Assembly (NCBI GenBank): GCA_035549075.1
Contig: DASZRT010000031.1
Location: 1 to 64,000 of the forward strand
Origin: DASZFV01 sp035549075
Lineage (GTDB): Bacteria > Myxococcota_A > Polyangia > Fen-1088
DNA: 64,000 nucleotides
Direction of reading: 5' to 3'
The translations under genes were made by a program, and so were the position numbers. The notes below the pieces were generated by a model. The model was not told where the DNA came from, searched no databases, and worked only from the letters and a program-made list of their open reading frames with translations. Shown piece by piece: positions 19,340-27,004 of this stretch (its first letter is position 1; every line of letters starts with the position of its first letter).

Positions 19340-20905
19340 CTACTCGCAGATCGTGCGGCTCTGCTCGCGCAGGTAACAGGACAGCGTGTACGGCCCGCCG
19401 ATGTTCTTGCCCGTCGAGCCCGAGCCCTTCCAGCCGCCGAACGGCTGCACGCCCGGCCACGCGCCCGTGGTCGCGCCCGCGGCGCGGTTGACGTACACGA
19501 CGCCCGCCTGGATGCGATCGAGGAACGTGTCGATCTCGTCTTGCTTGCGCGAGAACAGGCCCGCCGTCAGGCCGAAGTCCGTGTCGTTGGCCAGCGCGAG
19601 CGCCTCGTCGAGATCTCCGACGCCCACGACGCCGACGAACGGCACGAACAGCTCGCGCCGCATGAGCTCGTGATCGTGTGGCAGGCCGAAGGCGACCGTC
19701 GGCCGGGCGAAGTAGCCGTGCGCGAACGCGCCGTCGGTGAGCACGGCGCCGCCGGCCTTGATGACGCCGGCACCCGCGGCGGCCACGAAGCGCTGGTAGT
19801 CCTCGTAGCTCGCCTTCGTCGCGAGCGGCCCGGCGAAGACGCCCTTGTCGAGCGGGTTACCGATCTTCGTGGCGTTCGTCATCGCGACGAGCTTCTCGAC
19901 GAACGGCCTCGCGATCGCGCTGTGCACGTAGACGCGCGAGCACGCCGAGCACTTGTGGCCGTTCATGCCGAACGCCGAGCGGTAGACGCCCTGGACGGCC
20001 TTGTCGACGTCGGCGCTGTCCATGACGATCGCGGGGTTCTTGCCGCCCATCTCGGTGATGCACGGCTTGGGGAACCTGGTGGCGAAGCGCTTGTACAGCT
20101 GGTGGAAGCCGACGTCGTACGAGCCCGTGAAGGTGACGCCGTCGACGTCGGGGTGCATCGTGAGCCCGTCGCCGACGACGCGGCCGCTGCCGGGCACGCA
20201 GCTGAGCGTCCCCGCGGGCAGCCCCGCCTCCTCGAAGATCTCGACGATCTTGAGCGCGACGAGCGGCGTCTCGGAAGACGGCTTCGCGACGACGGTGTTA
20301 CCGGTGACGAGGGCGGCGGCGATGGGCGCGCCGAACAGCGCGACCGGGAAGTTCCAGGGCGACACGACGGCCCACACGCCGTAGGGGCGCAGCACGCTCG
20401 TGTTGCGGTCGGTGGGAACGAGGCGCCCCATCTCGCGGACGTAGCCGTCGTTGAGGCGCATCTGCTCGTTGTAGTAGCTGATGAGATCGGCGGTCTCTTC
20501 GATCTCGCCGAGCGCCTCGATGCGGTTCTTGCCCGTCTCGTGGATGAGCCAGGCCGACAGCTCGTAGCGGCGGCGCCGAATGAGGTCGGCGGCTTTTTCG
20601 AGGACGCGCGCGCGCTCGGCCCACGGCCGTCGGCTCCACGCGGCGAAGGCGGCGCGCGCCGCGGCGACGGCGTCACGCACGTCGTCGGCCGCGCCGCTCG
20701 CGACGCGCGCGACGACGATGCGCGTGTCCGTCGGCGATCGGCTCTCGATCGTGCCCGTGCCCGCGCGCGGCTGGCCCGCGACGCGCAACGGGACGGTGCG
20801 TCCCAGCTGCGCGTTCACGTCCGCGATGGCGGCGTCGAACGCGGCGTTCACCTCGGGATCGTCGGCGCCGAGGCTGATGTAGGTGATCTTGCCCGTGGAC
20901 GACAT
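19340..20905 (-). CDS. pruA: L-glutamate gamma-semialdehyde (P5C) dehydrogenase-type aldehyde dehydrogenase
   Basis: A 521-aa NAD-dependent aldehyde dehydrogenase. The catalytic Cys319 lies in GHKCSACSRVYVH, a near match to the GQKCSA signature of 1-pyrroline-5-carboxylate dehydrogenases. The general base Glu is in TEMGGKNP, and the VSPWNFPVAL and FTGSYDVG motifs bind NAD. The YNEQMRLNDGY segment is also typical of that subgroup. It would oxidise glutamate-5-semialdehyde to glutamate. As a stand-alone enzyme it lacks the proline dehydrogenase half of PutA. The ATG at 20905 has AAGGGG upstream. It is the first gene of the operon continuing to scoB. Substrate assignment is by family resemblance. 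Confidence 0.9.
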   Translation of the reverse strand: MSSTGKITYISLGADDPEVNAAFDAAIADVNAQLGRTVPLRVAGQPRAGTGTIESRSPTDTRIVVARVASGAADDVRDAVAAARAAFAAWSRRPWAERARVLEKAADLIRRRRYELSAWLIHETGKNRIEALGEIEETADLISYYNEQMRLNDGYVREMGRLVPTDRNTSVLRPYGVWAVVSPWNFPVALFGAPIAAALVTGNTVVAKPSSETPLVALKIVEIFEEAGLPAGTLSCVPGSGRVVGDGLTMHPDVDGVTFTGSYDVGFHQLYKRFATRFPKPCITEMGGKNPAIVMDSADVDKAVQGVYRSAFGMNGHKCSACSRVYVHSAIARPFVEKLVAMTNATKIGNPLDKGVFAGPLATKASYEDYQRFVAAAGAGVIKAGGAVLTDGAFAHGYFARPTVAFGLPHDHELMRRELFVPFVGVVGVGDLDEALALANDTDFGLTAGLFSRKQDEIDTFLDRIQAGVVYVNRAAGATTGAWPGVQPFGGWKGSGSTGKNIGGPYTLSCYLREQSRTICE

Positions 20906-20954
20906 GGTGGCCCCTTGAGAATAAACGAGATTCGTTGACTTGGCTCTGTCGGCG

Positions 20955-20983
20955 TTGACACCCCAGCAGCGAATCACTAGTGT
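20955..20983 (+). promoter_or_regulatory. Putative sigma70 promoter for the HU-like gene
   Basis: A perfect TTGACA (20955-20960), a 17-bp spacer and TAGTGT (20978-20983) precede the HU-like gene, giving a leader of about 66 nt. The 150-bp gap also serves the divergent dehydrogenase gene. Confidence 0.5.
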
Positions 20984-20996
20984 CGCGCTCTTGTTC

Positions 20997-21037
20997 CAGC
21001 GCAGGACGTTTTCGCGCAGGACATTTCAGCGCAGTTC
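20997..21037 (+). repeat. Three 15-bp direct repeats in the HU leader
   Basis: GCGCAGGAC occurs at 20999-21007 and 21014-21022, with a degenerate third copy GCGCAGTTC at 21029-21037. The period is 15 bp. The repeats lie between the promoter and the start codon. They could be a protein- or RNA-binding site, or merely a small duplication. Confidence 0.6.
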
Positions 21038-21055
21038 CCGGGGGGGAAGGCAGCC

Positions 21056-21412
21056 ATGACGAAGGCCGAGCTCATCGAGAAGATCTACGGTCGCAAAGGC
21101 CTGCCCGCCGACCTCACGAAGAAGACGGTGACCCAGATCGTGGACGCGGTCTTCATCGAGATGGGCGACTACTTCATCCGAGCGCGCCTCACCCGGAACC
21201 AGAGCGCCAAGCTGACCTACCCGCGCTTCGGTACGTTCTCGAAGCGCCGCCGCGGCGAGCGCGTCGTCAAGATCCCCAAGACGGGCGCCAGCGTCACGAT
21301 CCCGGCGCAGGAGACGGTGACGTTCTCGCCGGGGCAAGAGCTGCGCGCGCTGCTCAACCGCAACGGCAAGTCGCACGGCAAGGCCGCGCCCGCCAACGGC
21401 GTCGCCAAATAG
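21056..21412 (+). CDS. HU/IHF-family DNA-binding protein
   Basis: A 118-aa histone-like nucleoid protein. The N-terminal dimerisation helices start with MTKAELIEKIY, the fold has GTFSKRRRGERVV at the base of the beta arm, and the arm itself carries VKIPKTGASVTIPAQETV. A basic, Ala-rich tail of about 20 residues follows the usual HU end and may add nonspecific DNA contacts. An excellent Shine-Dalgarno (GGGGGGAAGG) precedes the ATG. It is not a canonical HU, since the arm lacks the exact RNP tip of E. coli HU, so IHF-like or lineage-specific behaviour is possible. Confidence 0.92.
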   Translation: MTKAELIEKIYGRKGLPADLTKKTVTQIVDAVFIEMGDYFIRARLTRNQSAKLTYPRFGTFSKRRRGERVVKIPKTGASVTIPAQETVTFSPGQELRALLNRNGKSHGKAAPANGVAK

Positions 21413-21479
21413 CAGGGTCGCGCGGGTGCTTCGCGGCGCTGGTCCTCTCGCCCCGAAAGCCGCACACTAGAGGGACCGA

Positions 21480-22478
21480 ATGCTCGACCCGCGCCTGGAG
21501 CTCGCCGACCTGCACATCCACGTCGGCGCCGCCGTGGCGCCGCACATCTTGTGGTCGATCGCGCACGACCAGGGCTTCAAGCTGCCCGTGCACACCTTCT
21601 GGGAGTTCCGCGACCTCGTCACGGCCAAGCCCGACAAGGTGTCGTCCCTCAACGACTACCTCGCGATCCTCCACAAGTGGACCGAGAAGATCCAGTCGTC
21701 GCCGGCGGCGATCGAGCGCTCGGTCTACGAGATCATCGGCAAGGAGTTCCGCTCGAGCAACGTGTCGCTCATCGAGCTGCGCTTCAACCCGATGAAGCGC
21801 AACCTCGAGGGCGAGCGCGACCTCGACCACATCATCCACGCCGCGCTCCGCGGGATGGATCGCGCGTGCCTCGAGTACGGCGTGAAGGCGGGGCTCATCT
21901 TCTGCCTCGCGCGCGAGTTCCCCATCGAGCTCAACGAGATCATCGTCAAGAAGGCCGTGCGCTACCGCTCGCGCGGCGTCATCGGCATCGACCTCGCCGG
22001 GCCCGAGATGCACACGCTCGAGCTGACGGCCGAGGTCGACGCGTACCGCGACCTGTTCGGCCGCGCGCGCGCCGCTGGCCTCGGCACGACGGTGCACACG
22101 GGCGAGACGCCGTACACGTCGGTGCCAGGCGTGCTCGCCGTGCTCGACAAGCTGCAGCCCGATCGCATCGGCCACGGCGTCGCGGCGGCGCAGAGCGAGG
22201 AGTGCGTGCGCAAGCTCGCCGAGGCGGGCGTCGTGCTCGAGATCTGCCCCAGCTCGAACCTGCGCACGCGCGCGGTCGCGAGCTTGGAAGAGCTCGGCCG
22301 CGCGCTGCGCACCTTCGACGCCCACCACGTCCGCTACACGATCAACACCGACGGGCCGTACCTGCTGTCGACGCACCTGCGCTACGAGTACGAGATGCTG
22401 CTCGACGCGGGCATCCTCACCGAGTCACAGGCCCACCACGTCAACAACGTCGCGCGCTCGGCCACGTTCGTGAAGTAG
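21480..22478 (+). CDS. Adenosine-deaminase-like amidohydrolase with altered substrate motif
   Basis: A 332-aa zinc hydrolase of the adenosine/AMP deaminase family. Recognisable motifs are LHIH (zinc), HTGE (catalytic Glu and zinc His), RIGHG, CPSSNL and NTDG. Where family members have NTDDP, this protein has NTDGP. The zinc Asp remains but the second Asp, which contacts the purine in adenosine deaminase, is Gly. The first motif also lacks the usual acidic residue after LHxH. Deamination of a non-adenosine substrate is therefore likely, though unproven. AGAGGGA precedes the ATG. Confidence 0.87.
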   Translation: MLDPRLELADLHIHVGAAVAPHILWSIAHDQGFKLPVHTFWEFRDLVTAKPDKVSSLNDYLAILHKWTEKIQSSPAAIERSVYEIIGKEFRSSNVSLIELRFNPMKRNLEGERDLDHIIHAALRGMDRACLEYGVKAGLIFCLAREFPIELNEIIVKKAVRYRSRGVIGIDLAGPEMHTLELTAEVDAYRDLFGRARAAGLGTTVHTGETPYTSVPGVLAVLDKLQPDRIGHGVAAAQSEECVRKLAEAGVVLEICPSSNLRTRAVASLEELGRALRTFDAHHVRYTINTDGPYLLSTHLRYEYEMLLDAGILTESQAHHVNNVARSATFVK

Positions 22479-22489
22479 CGACATCCGAG

Positions 22490-23950
22490 TTAGGGGTGCG
22501 CCGTCGTGCAGTCGGCGGCCGTGTAGAGCTGGTCGGACGCCATCGTGCCGGACCGATCGATGACGAGGTGCTTTTCGCCCGTGCCGCAGGTCGCGTCGTT
22601 GGCGAGGCTGAAGCATGGCTTGGTCGCGCCCGCATCGGAGCAGGCGGGCAGCCGCGTCGCGTGCTTGGTGCCGTCGGCGTCCTGCCAGCGATCGACGACC
22701 GTGCAGCCTGGGCCTGGATCGGGTACGACGACGCACGGGGGCTGGAGCGGCGCCACGAGGCGTCGCGTGAGGTTCGTGAGCGCTGGGCCCATCGAGTCGT
22801 TGCAGATGCTCTCGAACATGGCGCGCTCGCCGACCCCCTCGACCGTCTGCCACAGGCGCACGCTGGGATCGGCGTAGGTGCCATCGGACTGCGTGCACGA
22901 GTGCGAAACCTGCGGCCACTTGCCCGCGGGGTCGTCGTTCGTCGGCGTGTAGTCGTCGGTGACGACGTAGGGGGTCGGCGGGCCGGCGATGACGCCGAGG
23001 AACACGCGCGCCGGATCGCCCTTGAGCCCGCGAAGGAAGGTCACGAAGTCGCCGACCTTGTCGAGAGGGCCATTCTCGTTGGAGCGGCATTCGGTGTACG
23101 TGCCAGCGGCGATCGGCGCTTCCCACGGACCGTCGCCGATGCGGCACTCGTGGCCCACCCGGTTGCAGCGGAACGAAGTCAGAGGCCCGAGCGGGTCGGA
23201 GACGTACTTCGACGTCGCCTGGAACACCGGGGAGTTGTAGGGCGCGGAGCAGTCGTCTTCGTTCGTGATGAGCACGACGCCTAGGTAGGCGTCGCTTCGT
23301 ACGAAGCCGGCGTTCTCCGGAGGCGCGATGACCGGATCGAGCGCGAGCTCGGCGGACGCGAGCTGCTGCTCGATCCCGCAGCCGCTGTCGCCCAGCCGGC
23401 CGATGCAGGTGAAGGCGTCGGCGAGCGAGCCATCGCCGGACCAGTTGTGCACCATCGCCCCGGTCGAATCGGTGGACACCGAGAGGAACCTGCCGTTCAA
23501 CGTTCCGATGCGCGCGCACGTCGTGGGATCGCGCGGCGCCGATTGGAGCACGGCGCGATCGCCGCCGCCGCTGTTGCATCCTGGGACGTCGATCGAATTT
23601 CCGGCTCCCAGGTCCGACGAGACGACGCCGATGTGCAGATCCGGGACGCCTCCTGGCAGGCCCTGCAAGACGGTCATCATCGAGCTGAAGCTCGCGACGA
23701 GCTTCGCCTGCAGCGGCAGCATCGACGACGAGTTGTCGACCATGAAGAGAAGGTCGATTTTGGGGGCCGGGCTCGAGTCGACCTTCTGCGCGAAGGACGG
23801 CCAATTGGCTGTCAAAGCGTAGATCTGGTCGGTCGATGCTGAGCTCGAGACGACGGCGCCGCGCTTGTCGCAGGCGACGACGACGACGAGCGAGGCGAGG
23901 GCGGCGGCGCGGAGGCCGAAGCAGGCGAGGCGCGGCGGTGTGATGATCAT
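22490..23950 (-). CDS. Lipoprotein with von Willebrand A-like domain
   Basis: A 486-aa predicted lipoprotein whose signal ends in VVVAC (Cys near residue 27). Residues 65-400 resemble a vWA fold. LLFMVDNSSSM supplies the MIDAS-type Asp-x-Ser-x-Ser, followed by an HIGVVSSDLG strand and a GVVLITNEDDCS strand-loop. About a dozen cysteines suggest disulfides. Such proteins in myxobacteria are outer-membrane lipoproteins with presumed adhesion or assembly roles. The ATG has a textbook ribosome-binding site (AAAGGAG). It is the last gene of the sigma/FecR operon and ends 11 nt from the convergent deaminase-like gene. Confidence 0.9.
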   Translation of the reverse strand: MIITPPRLACFGLRAAALASLVVVVACDKRGAVVSSSASTDQIYALTANWPSFAQKVDSSPAPKIDLLFMVDNSSSMLPLQAKLVASFSSMMTVLQGLPGGVPDLHIGVVSSDLGAGNSIDVPGCNSGGGDRAVLQSAPRDPTTCARIGTLNGRFLSVSTDSTGAMVHNWSGDGSLADAFTCIGRLGDSGCGIEQQLASAELALDPVIAPPENAGFVRSDAYLGVVLITNEDDCSAPYNSPVFQATSKYVSDPLGPLTSFRCNRVGHECRIGDGPWEAPIAAGTYTECRSNENGPLDKVGDFVTFLRGLKGDPARVFLGVIAGPPTPYVVTDDYTPTNDDPAGKWPQVSHSCTQSDGTYADPSVRLWQTVEGVGERAMFESICNDSMGPALTNLTRRLVAPLQPPCVVVPDPGPGCTVVDRWQDADGTKHATRLPACSDAGATKPCFSLANDATCGTGEKHLVIDRSGTMASDQLYTAADCTTAHP

Positions 23951-23996
23951 GGCGGCTCCTTTGGCAGAGGAGTGCGCGTCGTCGACGGAAAGTCGG

Positions 23997-25025
23997 TCAT
24001 GGAAATGCCGCCCAGAAGTCGACGATCTCGAGCAGCGACGGCGCGCCGGCGCCGCCGACGACGTGTCCATCGACGACGACGTCGATCGCGGGTTGCAAAA
24101 TGACGGCGTCCGCTTCGATCGACAGACCGGCGTTGCGCCAGAACGCGCGGCTCGCGCCCACGCCGGCCGCGACGAAGGGCGTCCAAAAGAATTGGTCGGC
24201 GCGGACGTGGATCGTCTGCGGCGGCGTAGAGGGCGGCATGCCTCGCGCGTCGTACGCGGCGACGAGGTGATGCATGCCGGTCGCGATCCGCGCGCGAACG
24301 TCGGTGCGTCCCAGCGTTCCTTCGACGACGACGCCGACGAGCCCCAGCTCTTCGCGCGTGTGGGCGCTGCCAGCCGTCGTCGGCGCGAGGTCACGAAAGA
24401 ACGGGCCGGCGACGGTCAGCTCGATCGCGACGTGAGGCACGACCGAAGCGGCGATGCCGGCGGCGACGCTCGGCGCGACGCCCGCGCCCGATCCGACGAC
24501 GCGGCCCTCGAGCGCGGCGAGGCCCGCGAAGGCGCGAAACGGCGGGCGCTTCGGTGGCGGCGGTGGTGGCGTTTCGGCCGCGATCTCCGCGGGCGCGGCG
24601 GCGACGACCGGCGTGGGCCGGCGCGAAGCGAGGCGCATGCCGCGCAAGATCTCGACGGCGCGCAACGCGAGCAGCGCGGGATCGTCGCCGCCGGCGCCGC
24701 GCGGGACGGGCACGCGGCGTTCGAGCGGCGAGCCGTCGGCGAGCGTGCCGAGCAGATCGATCGTCGCGACGCCGTCCTCGCGCACGAAGGCGAGCCGCGC
24801 GGGGTAGGCGTCGCCCGCCGTGTCGACCGACGCGCTCGTGAGACCGGCCGCGCCGAGCTCGAGGCGCGCTCGCGCCGCGGCCTCGACGAGCACGCGGTCG
24901 TCGGCCGCCGGGCGAAGCACGGCGACGTCCACCGTGGGACCGGCGAAGGCAGGTTCAGCTGCATGTGCGGCCAACGAGACCAACGAAAAAACGAGCGCGG
25001 CAAAGGCCGCGAATGGGGGCCTCAC
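23997..25025 (-). CDS. Exported protein, possible outer-membrane beta domain
   Basis: A 342-aa protein with a Sec signal peptide (cleavage after AHAA, about residue 23), an N-terminal mixed domain, a short polyproline stretch (about residue 155), and a C-terminal half of alternating hydrophobic/Gly strands (GVAPSVAAGIAASVVPHVAIEL and similar) that looks like a small beta-barrel or OmpA-like transmembrane domain. I do not recognise a family. The GTG start overlaps the FecR-gene stop (GTGA), so it belongs to the same operon. It is a plausible outer-membrane partner or target of that regulatory pair. Confidence 0.82.
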   Translation of the reverse strand: MRPPFAAFAALVFSLVSLAAHAAEPAFAGPTVDVAVLRPAADDRVLVEAAARARLELGAAGLTSASVDTAGDAYPARLAFVREDGVATIDLLGTLADGSPLERRVPVPRGAGGDDPALLALRAVEILRGMRLASRRPTPVVAAAPAEIAAETPPPPPPKRPPFRAFAGLAALEGRVVGSGAGVAPSVAAGIAASVVPHVAIELTVAGPFFRDLAPTTAGSAHTREELGLVGVVVEGTLGRTDVRARIATGMHHLVAAYDARGMPPSTPPQTIHVRADQFFWTPFVAAGVGASRAFWRNAGLSIEADAVILQPAIDVVVDGHVVGGAGAPSLLEIVDFWAAFP

Positions 25026-26299
25026 GGGAGGCCGAGGATCGCACGAGCTTGGAGCAGATAGGGGCCGTCGGGGAAACGCGCGAGGTAGTCGTGCGCGAGC
25101 GGAGCGGCGGCGTCACGCCCCGAGAGGCGCTCGATGTCGAGCATCTCGCGGCCGAGCGCTTCGGCGGCGTAGGAGCCTCGCGGGGCTTCGGCGAGCGCGC
25201 GGCGGTACCAGTCGAGCGCCGCGCCCGTCGCGCCGCCGTCGTCGGCGAGACGCCCGAGCAAGAACGCCGAAGCGGGCGCGCGCGGCGAGGTCGGGTAGCG
25301 GCGGCGCAACGTTTCGAGCGCGCGCGTCGCGACGTCACGCGCGCCCGCGTAGCGCGCGGCGTCCGCAAGCGCGGCGAGCGCGTCGTCGTCGACGGTCGTG
25401 AGCACGTCGTCGAGACCACGCGCGCGTGCGTCGGCGAGCACGGCCGTCGCGTCGCCGGCCGCGACGTCGTGGCTCCAACGCAGGGCATGCGCGCGTGTCG
25501 TTGCCTCGGGATCGATCGAAGGCGCACGGCGCAGACGCGGAGCGGGTGGCGTGACGACCGCTGGGACCGACGGTGGCGTCGGCGCGGGCGTCACCGTCGC
25601 GCGCGGCGCCGTTGCGCGCGTCGTGTCCTCGATGTGAACCTCGCCCAGCGCGACGCGCGCCGAGAGCCGCTGCCCGCCGACGAGCCGCAGCGGCGCCGCG
25701 AGGTGCGGACCCGAGACGAGCACCGAGCCCGAAAACATCGTGACGACGGCCGTCTCGTCGGCGCCCGACCAGCGGACGTCGAACACCGTGCCCGTGACGT
25801 CGACGCGGTACGGGCCGGCCTCGACGGACCACTGCGCGCCCGGCAGGTGACGCACGTCGAAGTGCGCCTGGCCGTCGTCGACGACGACGCGCGCGCCGTG
25901 TGGCCCGGGCGCGCCGACCGAAACGCGCGCGCCGCGCTCGAGGTGGATCGCCGTGCCGTCGGAGAAGCGCACGTCGGACACCGTCTCGGCCGCGCGCACG
26001 TAGCCGTTGTCGAGCGCCTCGCCGCCGCTCACGACGTACGTGAGATCGACGGGCCGGCGCAGCACGCGCGCGCCGAAGACGATCGCGAGAGCCGCGGCGC
26101 CCGCGAAGACGATCCCCACGAAGATCCACGGCCGCCGCGGCGCCGCCGCTTCGCCGCGCGCGCGCGCCTCGCGCAGGCGGTGCCAAGCAGCCGGCGCGGG
26201 TCCACCGTCGGCGGCCGCGTCGGCGACCTCGCGCGCGGCTCGTCCGAGCGCGCCGATCAGAGCTTCGTCTTCGTACTCTCGGGCCGACTTCCGATCCAT
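25022..26299 (-). CDS. FecR-domain membrane regulator
   Basis: A 425-aa protein. A cytosolic N-terminus (about 1-57) precedes one transmembrane helix (58-78). A FecR domain (about 90-230) follows with the pattern VRFSDGTAIHLERGARVSV and VTGTVFDVRW, then a Pro/Thr linker and a TPR-like C-terminal region (about 320-415). FecR proteins act as periplasmic-signal-responsive partners of ECF sigma factors. Immediate coupling to the ECF gene (ATGA overlap) supports an anti-sigma or co-regulator role. Unlike ferric citrate systems, no TonB receptor is adjacent. The TPR-like extension makes it longer than classical FecR. Confidence 0.9.
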   Translation of the reverse strand: MDRKSAREYEDEALIGALGRAAREVADAAADGGPAPAAWHRLREARARGEAAAPRRPWIFVGIVFAGAAALAIVFGARVLRRPVDLTYVVSGGEALDNGYVRAAETVSDVRFSDGTAIHLERGARVSVGAPGPHGARVVVDDGQAHFDVRHLPGAQWSVEAGPYRVDVTGTVFDVRWSGADETAVVTMFSGSVLVSGPHLAAPLRLVGGQRLSARVALGEVHIEDTTRATAPRATVTPAPTPPSVPAVVTPPAPRLRRAPSIDPEATTRAHALRWSHDVAAGDATAVLADARARGLDDVLTTVDDDALAALADAARYAGARDVATRALETLRRRYPTSPRAPASAFLLGRLADDGGATGAALDWYRRALAEAPRGSYAAEALGREMLDIERLSGRDAAAPLAHDYLARFPDGPYLLQARAILGLP

Positions 26300-26967
26300 C
26301 ACGGTGTCTCCGCTTCGGTTGCTTCGGCGAGCGCGACGAGCACGGGGTCGCGGCGCACGAGCGTCGCGATGCGCTTCGTCGCGCGCACGAGGTGCCGCTG
26401 CGCCGTCGAGATCGAGATCCCGTGCGCGGCCGCGACCTCCTCCAGCGTGAGCCCCTCGATCGTCCGCGCGACCAGCAGCGAGCGCTCGCGCCCGCTCAAC
26501 GTGTCGAGCAGTCGGTAGTAACGCGCCACGGCCTCGCGCGCGTCTTCGTCGTGCCGCGGCGCCGCCGCCTCGGGCGGCTCGCCCGTGTCCGTGAGCCGCA
26601 GCCATCGGCGCCGCCGGCGCGACGCGATCTCCGTCTGGACGACCCGCAAACAAATCGACGTCAGGAAGCCGCGCACGGCCGCCGGCTCGCGCAGCGTCCC
26701 GACGCGCCGAAAGAACCGCAGGAAGACCTCTTGCAGCAGATCCTCGCGCTCGGCGCCCTCGCCGCCGGCCGGGCCGAGCATTCGCCGCAGCGCCGCGTCG
26801 ATGCCCGGCGAGAACCGGTTCCAGGCGTCGAGCTCGGCCGATGGCTCCCCGCGGCGTAGCGCGAGCACGACCTCGACGTCGGCGCTGTTCGCCGGTCGCT
26901 CGTTGCGGTCGGCCCCGGCGTCCGATCCCCTCGGGGGGCCGAGGACTCGAAAGGATGTCACGGGCAT
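26299..26967 (-). CDS. ECF-family RNA polymerase sigma factor
   Basis: A 222-aa sigma factor with only regions 2 and 4. Region 2 includes EREDLLQEVFLRFFRRV (core binding) and RGFLTSICLRVVQTE. Region 4 has the helix-turn-helix LTLEEVAAAHGISISTAQRHL. A stretch of about 30 residues precedes region 2. It is the first gene of an operon with a FecR regulator and two envelope proteins, so it probably controls them in response to an envelope signal. The start codon lies 8 nt from a TATAGG box on the same strand. Confidence 0.94.
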   Translation of the reverse strand: MPVTSFRVLGPPRGSDAGADRNERPANSADVEVVLALRRGEPSAELDAWNRFSPGIDAALRRMLGPAGGEGAEREDLLQEVFLRFFRRVGTLREPAAVRGFLTSICLRVVQTEIASRRRRRWLRLTDTGEPPEAAAPRHDEDAREAVARYYRLLDTLSGRERSLLVARTIEGLTLEEVAAAHGISISTAQRHLVRATKRIATLVRRDPVLVALAEATEAETP

Positions 26968-27004
26968 CGTCCCACCCTATAGTGCGGGGTCGTGCCCCGG
27001 AGTC
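26955..27004. promoter_or_regulatory. Divergent promoter with overlapping -10 boxes
   Basis: The self-complementary CTATAG at 26977-26982 supplies TATAGT (26978-26983) on the plus strand and TATAGG (26981 to 26976) on the minus strand. Each box ends exactly 8 nt before a start codon: GTG 26992 to the right and ATG 26967 to the left. ATGTCA (26955-26960) is a possible plus-strand -35 at 17 bp. No good sigma70 -35 is seen for the minus strand, so ECF autoregulation is possible there. Confidence 0.55.

Noticed and set aside
22490..26967. Ferric-citrate-type iron uptake locus
   Set aside because: Sigma and FecR are present, but no TonB-dependent receptor or transporter is near and the associated proteins are of other kinds.
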